DNA of 64,000 nucleotides from Pseudomonadota bacterium (GTDB lineage Bacteria; Bdellovibrionota; UBA1018; CAIMNF01): NCBI GenBank assembly GCA_027488515.1, contig JAIYBN010000004.1, positions 551,252 to 615,251 of the forward strand, read 5' to 3'. Shown piece by piece: positions 52,252 to 60,143 of this stretch (position 1 is its first letter; each line of letters starts with the position of its first letter). The notes under the pieces were generated by a model. It saw only the letters and a program-made list of their open reading frames with translations, ran no database searches and was not told where the DNA came from. The position numbers and the translations under genes were made by a program.

Positions 52252-52282
52252 ACGGGGGCTCTCCGGAGTCCCCGTTTTTTTT
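52252..52282 (+). terminator. Intrinsic terminator after the clostripain-like gene
   Basis: ACGGGG pairs with CCCCGT, the stem continuing inward through CTC/GAG, followed by a run of eight T's. It begins 22 nt after the stop codon. Confidence 0.9.
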
Positions 52283-52344
52283 CACCCAAAGGGTCAAGTT
52301 TTTGACTTGTTCCGCCGACAAGATTCGAAAGGAGATCGGACATC

Positions 52345-52893
52345 ATGATTCCCAACCCACCCCCTTTCCGACACTACCCGGTCACACCTGCGGGATTTTG
52401 GATCCGCTTTGCCGCCTTCCTGGTCGATTTGGCCACGGTGATGGTTGCGGTCAACCTGGTCCAGCTCGGCTTCCGGAGCTTGCAGGCACCTCCCTGGGTC
52501 TGGTCGGCCGTGAATTTCGTTTTCACCATTTTGTACTTCGGATTCTTTTACTCACGGAAAGGCGCAACCCCCGGAAAATGGACCTTCGGCATCCGGGTCC
52601 GCCACCAGGGGCACCACCCGGGATTCTTCCGGAGCATCCTCCGCGAGACATTGGGCAAAACCGTCTCGGTGATCCTGTTTTTCGGTGGATTCGTGATGAG
52701 TGCCTTCCGTAAAGACAAGCTCGCACTCCACGATCTGGTCTTCGGGACCAGAGTGATCAAGAGTGCCCCCCTGCAACCCGCCTGGGTCGCGGCGGCGATC
52801 ACAGTGTTCATCTTGAATGCCAGCCTGACCGGAGCCTTGATCCAGAAAATCAGGAACGAAAATCGGGCCCCGGCTTCGATCACGAAGCCGTGA
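52345..52893 (+). CDS. RDD-family membrane protein
   Basis: A 182 aa protein with about four membrane helices. The RDD-domain pattern is clear: GFWIRFAAFLVDLATVMVAVN (R..D), YFGFFYSRKGATPGKWTFGIRV with the conserved GATPGK, and ALHDLVFGTRVI. Family members are thought to be small transporters or ion exchangers; function uncertain. AAGGAG lies ~12 nt upstream of ATG 52345. Convergent with the GcvH-like gene. Confidence 0.85.
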   Translation: MIPNPPPFRHYPVTPAGFWIRFAAFLVDLATVMVAVNLVQLGFRSLQAPPWVWSAVNFVFTILYFGFFYSRKGATPGKWTFGIRVRHQGHHPGFFRSILRETLGKTVSVILFFGGFVMSAFRKDKLALHDLVFGTRVIKSAPLQPAWVAAAITVFILNASLTGALIQKIRNENRAPASITKP

Positions 52894-52901
52894 GACTGAT
52901 T

Positions 52902-53240
52902 TCACTCCTCTGAGTCGGAGTCGTCTCCTTCACGATTTTGTACGCGGATCTTCACCATCCAGCCCTCGTCGAGCGGATCTTCCTTCAAGAGAGACGGTTC
53001 GTCGATGAGGGACTCGTTCACTTCGGCGACACCACCATCCACTGGACTGATCAGTTCGAAGTTCTGCTTTTCACCCTCGATCTCACAGATCACGTCATCC
53101 TGGTAAAGATCCTCGCCCTCTGTGGGCAGGGAAACCGCCTGGATTCCCCCGATCTCCTCGAGTCCCTTTTCGGTGAGACCGATCGTGACCAAACCACCCT
53201 TTTTCCGGAACCAGATTCGTCCATCATCGTATTCGTTCAT
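52902..53240 (-). CDS. GcvH-like lipoyl-domain protein
   Basis: A 112 aa protein that aligns with glycine-cleavage H protein. EGEKQNFELISPVDG corresponds to the lipoylation segment ESVKxxxDxxxPVSG, and the lysine that carries lipoate is kept. The flanks VTIGLTEKG and LDEGWMVKIRV also match. Its neighbours are not glycine-cleavage genes, so it may be a stand-alone lipoyl carrier. The tail is acidic (EGDDSDSEE). ATG 53240 follows GAGGAAA. Confidence 0.7.
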   Translation of the reverse strand: MNEYDDGRIWFRKKGGLVTIGLTEKGLEEIGGIQAVSLPTEGEDLYQDDVICEIEGEKQNFELISPVDGGVAEVNESLIDEPSLLKEDPLDEGWMVKIRVQNREGDDSDSEE

Positions 53241-53247
53241 GTTTTCC

Positions 53248-54150
53248 TCATTTTCTTCCCGGTTTTCGTGACAAGAAAACCGTGTCTTCCTGCTTGATCC
53301 GAATCTCGAGCCAGTGATCCTGCCCGGTTTGAAAGGTGCTCCATTCGAATTCGGGCTGTAAGTAGGTCTTCTTCGGTTTCCCGGGTACCGTCCACTCGAC
53401 TTTCCACTTCGGTGCCTTCGGGTCCTCCACCTTGGAGAACACCACCTTCACATTCCCGGAGCGCTTGGGCCCCACTTCGATCCCACGCCATTCTCCAGCG
53501 AGTTCCTTCTCAGACAAGGGCTTCAACGGAGTTTGCACTCCGTTCTTCGCTCCGTTTTGTGCCTGTGCAGGAGCGGCCTCGACAGAATCCGGGCGCTTCC
53601 GTTTCAAAAGCGTGGGATCGGGCTTCTCATCCAGGACCCGGGCGACCCAGTCCTCTTTTTCGTTCGCCCTGAACCGGGCAAGCACCGGTCCTGCCTTCGC
53701 CGGACTGACATGATCCCGAATCGCCCGTGCCAGTGCTTTACGGATGTGTGGATCGTTCGAAGAAAGGTGCGGTTCGATGAATTCGAGAGCCGCATCGCCT
53801 TGCGATTCCACAAATGCAGAAAGCAGTTTCTTCTTCATCACGGAATTCTGTTCTTTTTCGGCGTCCGACCTGAGGAGCTCTCCCACGGACGGGTCACTGA
53901 AGTGCGACAATCCGTCGATCAGCCAGCTTTTCTCGTAGGAGGACTTCGTCTCCTGGTACATCTGGCGGATCACCGGCAACGCTTCGGAACCCAGACGCTC
54001 CCAGAAAGGTCCGGGCGGCCCGGGATGTCGCTGGGACATCTGGCTACGGATTTCATTCCGGATCTCGTCCGGTGTGAGTGCCCGGGCCTCCGGCAGACAG
54101 ACACCCAACCCGATCAACAACCACGTGCCGATCACTCCGAGTCTTTTCAT
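53248..54150 (-). CDS. Exported HEAT-repeat-like protein
   Basis: A 300 aa protein with a signal peptide (KRLGVIGTWLLIGLGVCLPEARA). The mature part starts with alpha-helical, HEAT-like repeats (SWLIDGLSHFSDPSVGELL, ALEFIEPHLSSNDPHIRKAL), then a charged proline/alanine linker and a small C-terminal beta domain (LAGEWRGIEVG, WKVEWTVPGK). Probably a periplasmic scaffold; no enzyme motif. The start overlaps the metzincin stop by one base (TGATG), so the ORF-track's longer start is wrong. Confidence 0.65.
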   Translation of the reverse strand: MKRLGVIGTWLLIGLGVCLPEARALTPDEIRNEIRSQMSQRHPGPPGPFWERLGSEALPVIRQMYQETKSSYEKSWLIDGLSHFSDPSVGELLRSDAEKEQNSVMKKKLLSAFVESQGDAALEFIEPHLSSNDPHIRKALARAIRDHVSPAKAGPVLARFRANEKEDWVARVLDEKPDPTLLKRKRPDSVEAAPAQAQNGAKNGVQTPLKPLSEKELAGEWRGIEVGPKRSGNVKVVFSKVEDPKAPKWKVEWTVPGKPKKTYLQPEFEWSTFQTGQDHWLEIRIKQEDTVFLSRKPGRK

Positions 54151-55916
54151 CAGCGTACCAAAGGGCTCCACTGTAACATGGCGGAAGATTGCTGGGAAAA
54201 CAGGTTGCCGTCCTCGTTCCAGACCCCGCTCGCATTCAACTGGCGGTTCTTGGTCGTGTACCACATCACATGGTTGAACTGGCACTCCTTAACCGCCGGG
54301 CAGAATTCACGAGGCATGTCGGAATTGCCGTCCAGAAACGCCCCGGTCTGGGACGCAGGTGCCTGGTCGATGGCAGCCGAAACCGGTGTGGCGGTCATGT
54401 AGTCCAGAGAGGTCACCGCATCGCAAGCGGTTTTGCACGAAGTTCCGGCCAGGGGCGAAGATTGCGTGGTGGCGGTATCCGTGTAGTAACACACCCGTTG
54501 ACTCATGTTCCCCGCCGAGCTCTTGATGCAACGGGGGGTGTCGTTCAATACATCATGATTCTGGGTGGCGCCTGATGAATTTTCCGTCGGATGATTCAAG
54601 CCGAGATAGTGCCCGAGCTCATGGGCGATGGTTGCGGCCATCTCGAGGAAATCATTCTCCTGGTGCTTCCGGTTGCAGTTGCTCACCGTGCATTTCGGAT
54701 TGTAAGCGGCCAGGTCCCCGCCACTGGAGAACGCAAGACCACTGGTCTGGGTGCCATGGATCGGAGGACCGAGAATTCCTCCCGAAACCCCGAGGATCCG
54801 GAGACTGGAACTCGAATACATGATGTCACTCACCAGGAAGATGTTGATCGCATTACCGGAGTTCGCAAGCAGTGCGTCCGCGGTGGACCCGACCTGAAAC
54901 ATGTTACCCAGGTCGAGGTAATCCACTTGGGCATATTGGATTCCTCCGTTGGCATTCGACCACTCGAACACATTGAGTTCGTTGATCCCGATTTTCGCGC
55001 CACTGGCATCTTTCAAAAGTCGATTGACCTCCTTGAACAGGAGGTCCAAATTCCTCGATCCAGCCGCACTCAGTGAGTCATTGACATTCTCGTCTCCGAC
55101 GAGGATCAGGTTGATGTTGACTCCACCGTTCACCGAAAGTGAATCCCGGGTCGCCGTGTCCCTTTTCACCATGACCGTGACTTTCAGTCCGGCCAGAAGA
55201 TTGTCGACCGATCCGCCGGAATCCGACATCAAAACGTATTTGGCGAAGTACTGGCCTGCAGGAAGTGACCCTGACATCGGACAATCCCAACTGTTCACAC
55301 TCGAATCGCAACGTGGAAACGAGTTGGTGGTCGCGTACCCGTACGGAGGAATCTGATGCTGATCCCAATCGTTTCTTCCCCCGAAAGCGCTTCCCGTGTC
55401 GATGGTGCAGTTCGGGTTCACATCACAGTATCCGCCCGAGCAAGCCCACATCCCTTCGCTGACACAAGCACCCTTCAACTTGACATAGTTGACGGTCGGT
55501 CCGGAGGTGGGAATCACGTAAAACTCGGTCAACACGGGATAAGCTCCGCCTTGTGAAAGCGGATAGTCCTGGGTTTCCGCCACCAGTGTCATGGAACCGA
55601 GGGGACCGAAGTCACCGGAACCGTAGGTGCCGAGACTGACGAGCAACTCCTTGCTGCTCCAAGCCTGGTCGAACTGCACCATGCCCACATTGGTGTAATA
55701 GAGTTCGGACCGGGTCACCGCCACCGTGCCCTTGATCACCGAATTCCCCACCACCGCGGAATTCGGAGCATAACGACCGGCCTCCAATGAAGCGCCGGAA
55801 ACCACAGGGGTCGGATCACTCTTTTTGGAACAGGAACTCATTCCGATCGGAATCAGAAACAGGAGAAGAGACAACACATGAATGGATCTGATACGCACCC
55901 CAACTCTTCGGCTCAC
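54150..55916 (-). CDS. Metzincin-type zinc metalloprotease lipoprotein
   Basis: A 588 aa protein. A hydrophobic start (VLSLLLFLIPIGMSSC) ends in a lipobox-like cysteine. The catalytic zinc motif AHELGHYLGLNH fits the metzincin HExxHxxGxxH pattern; a methionine in DYMTATPV may be the Met-turn. Many paired cysteines suggest disulfides. The N-terminal half is beta-rich and may be an adhesion or prodomain. GTG 55916 follows AGAGGGG. Translationally coupled to the HEAT-like gene. Confidence 0.8.
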   Translation of the reverse strand: MSRRVGVRIRSIHVLSLLLFLIPIGMSSCSKKSDPTPVVSGASLEAGRYAPNSAVVGNSVIKGTVAVTRSELYYTNVGMVQFDQAWSSKELLVSLGTYGSGDFGPLGSMTLVAETQDYPLSQGGAYPVLTEFYVIPTSGPTVNYVKLKGACVSEGMWACSGGYCDVNPNCTIDTGSAFGGRNDWDQHQIPPYGYATTNSFPRCDSSVNSWDCPMSGSLPAGQYFAKYVLMSDSGGSVDNLLAGLKVTVMVKRDTATRDSLSVNGGVNINLILVGDENVNDSLSAAGSRNLDLLFKEVNRLLKDASGAKIGINELNVFEWSNANGGIQYAQVDYLDLGNMFQVGSTADALLANSGNAINIFLVSDIMYSSSSLRILGVSGGILGPPIHGTQTSGLAFSSGGDLAAYNPKCTVSNCNRKHQENDFLEMAATIAHELGHYLGLNHPTENSSGATQNHDVLNDTPRCIKSSAGNMSQRVCYYTDTATTQSSPLAGTSCKTACDAVTSLDYMTATPVSAAIDQAPASQTGAFLDGNSDMPREFCPAVKECQFNHVMWYTTKNRQLNASGVWNEDGNLFSQQSSAMLQWSPLVR

Positions 55917-55935
55917 GGGATTCCCCTCTTGAATG

Positions 55936-55965
55936 ATTATACCCTTTGGTGCCGTGCGCGACCAA
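55936..55965 (-). promoter_or_regulatory. Sigma-70 promoter of the metzincin operon
   Basis: TTGGTC and a perfect TATAAT are separated by 18 nt on the minus strand; the start would leave a short leader containing the GAGGGG ribosome-binding site. Confidence 0.7.
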
Positions 55966-55992
55966 AGCCGTTAAATCAATGACATCCGTGAA

Positions 55993-57111
55993 TCAGGCGT
56001 GCGCCCGGTATGGATTGCGGATGCCGGTCCACTGGTTCAACTCGGCCTGTACTTTTCCGTCGTGAATCCGAACCAGTACGAAGGTGGGATGGAAGGGTTC
56101 GCCGATATACCGCCAATCGAGGTAGACCATCTTCGTCCAGGTTCCGCAGTTGAGGTATTGACGACCCTGTTCGTACACGCGGTGCATGGGCAGGTGGGTG
56201 TGCCCCATCACCACAGTGTGCAACCCGGGATCCGCACCGAGCAGCTCCCTCGCCTGGTCCTCGAGATCGAGAAACAGCGATCGCTCTTGCGACAAGGTCT
56301 GCATGGTCCGCCTAAAACCGAACAAAGACGGCGAACGACTCATGATCCGGGTTTTCAGAAAATAGAACATCGACAGGAGGATGAATTTGAGGGTGAATGC
56401 CGGGTCGAAGAGGATTCCGAAGAAAGCGAAAATCTTGAGCGGGCGGATCTTGTCCAAGTTCCCCCGCTCCCACTTGAGGCGGTTCACGATCTTCAGGATG
56501 TAAATGCTCCCCCATGGAATATTGAGAACCCGGGTGCCGTTACTGAGTTCCATCAGGGGGTTCTTGAAATCCAACTGATTGCTCGCTTCGAACTGGTTCC
56601 CATGTCGGATTTCAAGGCCGTGGTCGTAACGGATCCGGTCGGTGTCGGCGATGATCCTGACTTTTTGGCTCGGAAAAAATCCTTCAGGATCCCACTCCCG
56701 GGTGATCCGCTCCCTGACTTTCTCGAAAAACAATTCAGCATCGTGATTGCCGATCAAATACGTGATCCGTTTACAGGGCTTGGATGCGAACTTCCGGAGA
56801 GCGGCCATGACCCGGGGATGACCCGCCAGGATCGCCTCGCACTTGGTGAGGGCGATCTCCTCGGTGATCCCCTCCTCGAACTCGCCCAGGTAGGGTACAT
56901 TGAGGAAGTCGAAGAAATCGCCATTGATCACCAACTCCACTTCGACCGGCCCGGAGGGACCTTCTCCGTACACCCCGGTCGAGAAAAACTCAAAGAACTC
57001 GCACATCTCGCCATCGTGGAAAAAGTCCTCGTGAGGATTGAATTTTCCGTCGAAATAGCGCCCCGCCGAAAGATGGCAATCGCTGATGATGATTTTGAAG
57101 TGTTCAGCCAC
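55993..57111 (-). CDS. Calcineurin-like metallophosphoesterase
   Basis: A 372 aa protein with metallophosphoesterase motifs in order: ISDCHLSAG (DxH), INGDFFDF (GDxxD-like), LIGNHDAE (GNHD), LEIRHGNQF (H) and MGHTHLPMH (GHxH). A middle stretch (about 225-260) is hydrophobic/basic and may touch the membrane. The arrangement resembles LpxH-like enzymes and bacterial Ser/Thr phosphoesterases, but the substrate is unclear. The start appears to be GTG 57111. Confidence 0.85.
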   Translation of the reverse strand: MAEHFKIIISDCHLSAGRYFDGKFNPHEDFFHDGEMCEFFEFFSTGVYGEGPSGPVEVELVINGDFFDFLNVPYLGEFEEGITEEIALTKCEAILAGHPRVMAALRKFASKPCKRITYLIGNHDAELFFEKVRERITREWDPEGFFPSQKVRIIADTDRIRYDHGLEIRHGNQFEASNQLDFKNPLMELSNGTRVLNIPWGSIYILKIVNRLKWERGNLDKIRPLKIFAFFGILFDPAFTLKFILLSMFYFLKTRIMSRSPSLFGFRRTMQTLSQERSLFLDLEDQARELLGADPGLHTVVMGHTHLPMHRVYEQGRQYLNCGTWTKMVYLDWRYIGEPFHPTFVLVRIHDGKVQAELNQWTGIRNPYRAHA

Positions 57112-57119
57112 TCAGACCT

Positions 57120-57148
57120 ATCCTAAGGCCGCCTGCCCCCTCCTTCAA
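57120..57148 (-). promoter_or_regulatory. Promoter of the phosphoesterase gene (near-leaderless)
   Basis: TTGAAG and TAGGAT with 17-nt spacing on the minus strand; the -10 ends 8 nt before the GTG start, so at most one or two leader bases are expected. Confidence 0.45.
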
Positions 57149-57201
57149 GGTGGAATCCTCTCCCTGATGGCCGACTGATTGACTTCGGGGCCGGAAGTGA
57201 G

Positions 57202-57207
57202 TAAGAT
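57202..57207 (+). promoter_or_regulatory. Leaderless-type -10 box of the ferredoxin gene
   Basis: TAAGAT ends 7 nt before ATG 57215, with no ribosome-binding site between (GCCCGCC). Confidence 0.35.
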
Positions 57208-57214
57208 GCCCGCC

Positions 57215-57448
57215 ATGGCAGAAAAAGGAAAGAAATGGCCCGATAACTCCAAAGGCAAGTTTTATGTGGATGACCAGTGCATCGACTGCGACGCTTGTCG
57301 CTCCGAAGCGCCGGATCATTTCACCCGGAACGATGAGCACGGCTATTCTTTCGTATTCAAACAGCCGACCACTCCGGACGAAATCGCCCGCGCCCAAGCC
57401 GCTTTGGAGGCTTGCCCGGTTGAAGCCATCGGTAAAGACGGCGAATAA
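57215..57448 (+). CDS. Single [4Fe-4S] ferredoxin
   Basis: A 77 aa electron carrier. Three cysteines in CIDCDAC plus a fourth in EACPVEAIG bind one [4Fe-4S] cluster; the second cluster site of classical bacterial ferredoxins is absent (SEAPDHF after the third cysteine). It resembles the ferredoxins of Thermotoga and of myxobacteria. ATG 57206 is an alternative start three codons earlier. No redox enzyme is adjacent. Confidence 0.88.
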   Translation: MAEKGKKWPDNSKGKFYVDDQCIDCDACRSEAPDHFTRNDEHGYSFVFKQPTTPDEIARAQAALEACPVEAIGKDGE

Positions 57449-57463
57449 GTCCCGGAGACCGAC

Positions 57464-58240
57464 TCAGTAACCGAGTCGCTTCAGGTAGTCTTCCACAGAG
57501 GGTGACCCGTCGAGGTTGCCAGGATCGGCCACAGCCCCTGCTACGGACTGGATGGTCTGGGTTTCAAGTTCCGCTTTTTTGGACGGTTCCACCGGACCGG
57601 ACGAGGCACTCGCTCCGGCTGGAGCTTGCCTGCGAGGAGCGGAATCGGGAGTGGACTGAAGAATGCCCATCATGTGGCTGCGGATCTGCGAGAGTTCCCG
57701 CTCGAGCTTTTCCACCTGGGTCTCGGCGGCGGCACAACGCTCGGAAGAGTCGAGCAATTGGGCTGCGACGCTTTCGTTCTTCATCTTCAGGTCCCAAATC
57801 TGGTTGGCGAATTTGACTTCGAGTTCGGAACGGAGCTCGCCCTGCTTTTGAGAATGTTGCTGGACCAATTGTCCGCGCAACACCTTCTGAGCCTCGATTT
57901 CCTTGTGGAGGGACTCGATCACCATGTTCTTGTCGAGAATCTCATTCCGCAGATTCTCCGTCTCGAGCTTGAGCAACTGCATCTGATCGGTCAGTTCACC
58001 CACGTGACTTTGATAAATCTTGGCTTGGGACTGGCCCTCATGCTTCAGGTCCAGGAGCTTTTGCTCCATGCGGCCGCGCTCTTCTTCGATCTTCTGGACA
58101 TCATAGGCGAAAGAATCGAGGCGGATCATCGCCTCGGTCCGCTTGTCCTGCCAATTTTGCAAAGAACGGCGCGCCTCGGCAATCGCGTGAACCAGGTCAT
58201 CCAAACGCACGGTATTGATGTTCGTATTGGGATCTTGCAT
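57464..58240 (-). CDS. Coiled-coil protein
   Basis: A 258 aa cytoplasmic protein that is almost entirely heptad-repeat coiled coil from about residue 10 to 195 (MRLDSFAYDVQKIEEERG, LQLLKLETENLRNEILDK), followed by a proline/alanine/serine linker and a short conserved-looking tail (SVEDYLKRLGY). No family recognised; such proteins often act at the cell pole or on the chromosome. ATG 58240 has AGGAG 11 nt upstream. The ORF track start is 19 codons too early. Confidence 0.75.
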   Translation of the reverse strand: MQDPNTNINTVRLDDLVHAIAEARRSLQNWQDKRTEAMIRLDSFAYDVQKIEEERGRMEQKLLDLKHEGQSQAKIYQSHVGELTDQMQLLKLETENLRNEILDKNMVIESLHKEIEAQKVLRGQLVQQHSQKQGELRSELEVKFANQIWDLKMKNESVAAQLLDSSERCAAAETQVEKLERELSQIRSHMMGILQSTPDSAPRRQAPAGASASSGPVEPSKKAELETQTIQSVAGAVADPGNLDGSPSVEDYLKRLGY

Positions 58241-58261
58241 GGCTGAACAACTCCTGTTTCC

Positions 58262-58290
58262 ATTGTGCGACGGATCGCATCCAGAACCAA
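58262..58290 (-). promoter_or_regulatory. Sigma-70 promoter of the coiled-coil gene
   Basis: TTGGTT and CACAAT with 17-nt spacing on the minus strand; the leader of about 15 nt contains the AGGAG site. Confidence 0.5.
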
Positions 58291-58340
58291 TAGGCAATTT
58301 TTACTTACCTTATCAGGGATGGCCGTCATAAGCTATGGCC

Positions 58341-58952
58341 ATGAAGTCCCTGAAAACGCTCTTCTGCCTCGCAATGCTTGGGTGGGCACCCGCCTCTCAA
58401 GCCCTCGAAGTCAGCGCCTGGGGCGGGCTGCTTTACGCAGCACCATCGGAGTCAGTTCAGGGGGTGGATCAGGGCTGGACCGGGAGCGCCGGGACCCACT
58501 TCGGAATTAATGCACTGCTTCCACTCTGGGAAAGCCCGATCAGCCTTGAGAGTGGCGTTTCCCTCTTGAAAGAGGCCAGTGAGCGCTCGGTATCGGGTCT
58601 CTCCACCACCCGCACCACCGAATGGATCCAGGTTCCACTTCTCCTCCATTATCATTTCGACCATTCCATGAGCCTCGGAGCCGGTGGCTATGCCAGCTTT
58701 GCGAAAGGAATGGTGAGTACCCGGGATTCGGTCAGCACGGTGAACCAACCTTACGACACCGCCCAGATTCAAACACTCGACCTCGGCCTCTTGATCGACC
58801 TACGTGCCAGATTCCGCCTGTTCGATTCCTTCAGCTTCATCCTCGATGCACGCTATCAGCATGGATTCCAGGATCTCTCGACCGTCACGACCAAGACCCT
58901 CTTTGCACGATCCATCCACATGCTCGGCGGCATCTCGTACCGCTTCGATTAA
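58341..58952 (+). CDS. Outer-membrane beta-barrel protein
   Basis: A 203 aa protein. Signal peptide KSLKTLFCLAMLGWAPASQA, then alternating amphipathic strands (EVSAWGGLLYAA, ISLESGVSLLK, IQVPLLLHYHF, SMSLGAGGYASF, LGLLIDLRARFRL, FSFILDARYQHGF) ending in a C-terminal aromatic-type strand ISYRFD, the outer-membrane insertion signal. It looks like an eight-stranded OmpX/OmpW-like or porin-family barrel. The start could also be ATG 58335. TAAGCT lies 6 nt before ATG 58341. Confidence 0.8.
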   Translation: MKSLKTLFCLAMLGWAPASQALEVSAWGGLLYAAPSESVQGVDQGWTGSAGTHFGINALLPLWESPISLESGVSLLKEASERSVSGLSTTRTTEWIQVPLLLHYHFDHSMSLGAGGYASFAKGMVSTRDSVSTVNQPYDTAQIQTLDLGLLIDLRARFRLFDSFSFILDARYQHGFQDLSTVTTKTLFARSIHMLGGISYRFD

Positions 58953-59617
58953 AGCTTGAGGTCGAACCAATCCTTGACGGTCATCAATGCCCGCGGGTCG
59001 GAAGGTGGCGAATGACTTTCGTGGGAGATCTGCACAAACCCGACCCCCGCACGGTGAGCGGACTCCATTCCGGCCAAGGAATCCTCGAAAACGATCACGC
59101 TCTCCCGATCCACGCCGAGATCGGCCATGGCTTGGAGATAGGGAGCCGGATCCGGTTTGCTCCCGGGATACTCTCCCGCGGCCCAGATCCGTTCGAATGC
59201 GTCCGAAAGCCCCCAGGAGGCCAGAATGGCCTCGACCTCGTGGCGCTCGGAACCTGTCACAATCCCGACAAACCCGGCCTTGGCTTTCAATTCCGGAAAT
59301 CTTTCAAGAAACCCCGGTACGAGCGGGACCCCTTCCGAAAACCGCGCCCGGTAGCGACTCTGGAACTCCTGCCGTAAAACATCCTCCTCGGGCAGATCCA
59401 GCCCGAGACGTCGTCCCTCGCCCACCATCTGCTTCACAGCGGACTTCCAGGTTTTGCCAACGATCATCTGAGGGAAAAACTCGGGGACCACCAGGTTCCG
59501 CTCCGAGAAGTAAGATTCGATCGCCTCGCGGGCGAGAACTTCGGTCACCACGATGGTTCCGTCAAAGTCGAACAGCAGGATTCTCCGGTCCACTTCCAGC
59601 CTCGGTTCAGATGTCAT
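58949..59617 (-). CDS. HAD-family phosphatase (beta-phosphoglucomutase-like)
   Basis: A 222 aa haloacid-dehalogenase enzyme of the subclass with an alpha cap: nucleophile motif LLFDFDGTIVV near residue 15, motif II IVTGSE, motif III lysine in GSKPDPAPY and motif IV VIVFEDSLAGMESA. It would dephosphorylate a small metabolite (sugar phosphate or phosphoglycolate). No ribosome-binding site; GAAAAT lies 6 nt before the ATG. It overlaps the barrel-protein gene by 4 nt at the 3' ends. Confidence 0.88.
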   Translation of the reverse strand: MTSEPRLEVDRRILLFDFDGTIVVTEVLAREAIESYFSERNLVVPEFFPQMIVGKTWKSAVKQMVGEGRRLGLDLPEEDVLRQEFQSRYRARFSEGVPLVPGFLERFPELKAKAGFVGIVTGSERHEVEAILASWGLSDAFERIWAAGEYPGSKPDPAPYLQAMADLGVDRESVIVFEDSLAGMESAHRAGVGFVQISHESHSPPSDPRALMTVKDWFDLKL

Positions 59618-59662
59618 GCTGACATTTTCGCAAAAATCCGGCCTTTTTTCGAACTTTTTTTC

Positions 59663-59691
59663 TTGCCACGGTGTGGAACCTTTTCTAAAAA
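59663..59691 (+). promoter_or_regulatory. Sigma-70 promoter of the HU-like gene
   Basis: TTGCCA and TAAAAA are separated by 17 nt; a leader of about 14 nt carries the AAGGAG ribosome-binding site. Confidence 0.65.
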
Positions 59692-59711
59692 TGAACCACT
59701 AAGGAGACAAT

Positions 59712-60071
59712 ATGGCTAAAAAAGCTGCTAAGAAGAAATATTCTTTCATCAATGAGCTCTACGAAGGCGTCATGGGCATCACAGAAGTGTCCAAGAACGG
59801 CTCCATCAAGATCAAACGCTCCGAACTCAAGGAACTGGTCGAGACCACTTTCACCAAAGGCGCCAAACTGGCCGCCGGTGGCGAGCGCATCCGCTTTCCT
59901 GTGATCGGCGCCCTCGTCCGCCGTGAAGTCAAGGCCCGCAAAGCCGGAAAAGGCACCAACCCGTTCACCGGTGAGACCATCGACGTGAAAGCACGCCCGG
60001 CTTCCAAAAAGCCCCGCTGGTCCTTCCCGAAGACCCTGAAGGACACTTTTGCGGACAAGAAGAACTGGTAA
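59712..60071 (+). CDS. HU/IHF-family DNA-binding protein
   Basis: A 119 aa nucleoid protein. The HU fold is recognisable: SELKELVETTF, FPVIGALVRREVKARKAGKG, NPFTGETIDV (the DNA-bending arm with the GxNPxTGE motif) and SKKPRWSFPKTLKD. It differs from standard HU (~90 aa) by a ~20-residue lysine-rich N terminus (AKKAAKKK) and insertion. Strong promoter, AAGGAG and terminator suggest a highly expressed single-gene unit. Confidence 0.9.
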   Translation: MAKKAAKKKYSFINELYEGVMGITEVSKNGSIKIKRSELKELVETTFTKGAKLAAGGERIRFPVIGALVRREVKARKAGKGTNPFTGETIDVKARPASKKPRWSFPKTLKDTFADKKNW

Positions 60072-60096
60072 TCCGTTTTTAGTTTTGAATCAGGAG

Positions 60097-60124
60097 AAGG
60101 GGACGGATCTTCCGTCCCCTTTTT
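60097..60124 (+). terminator. Intrinsic terminator after the HU-like gene
   Basis: A perfect 11-bp stem AAGGGGACGGA / TCCGTCCCCTT with a 3-nt loop runs into five T's, 26 nt after the stop. Confidence 0.92.
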
Positions 60125-60143
60125 CATAGGGAGTGAGAGAACC

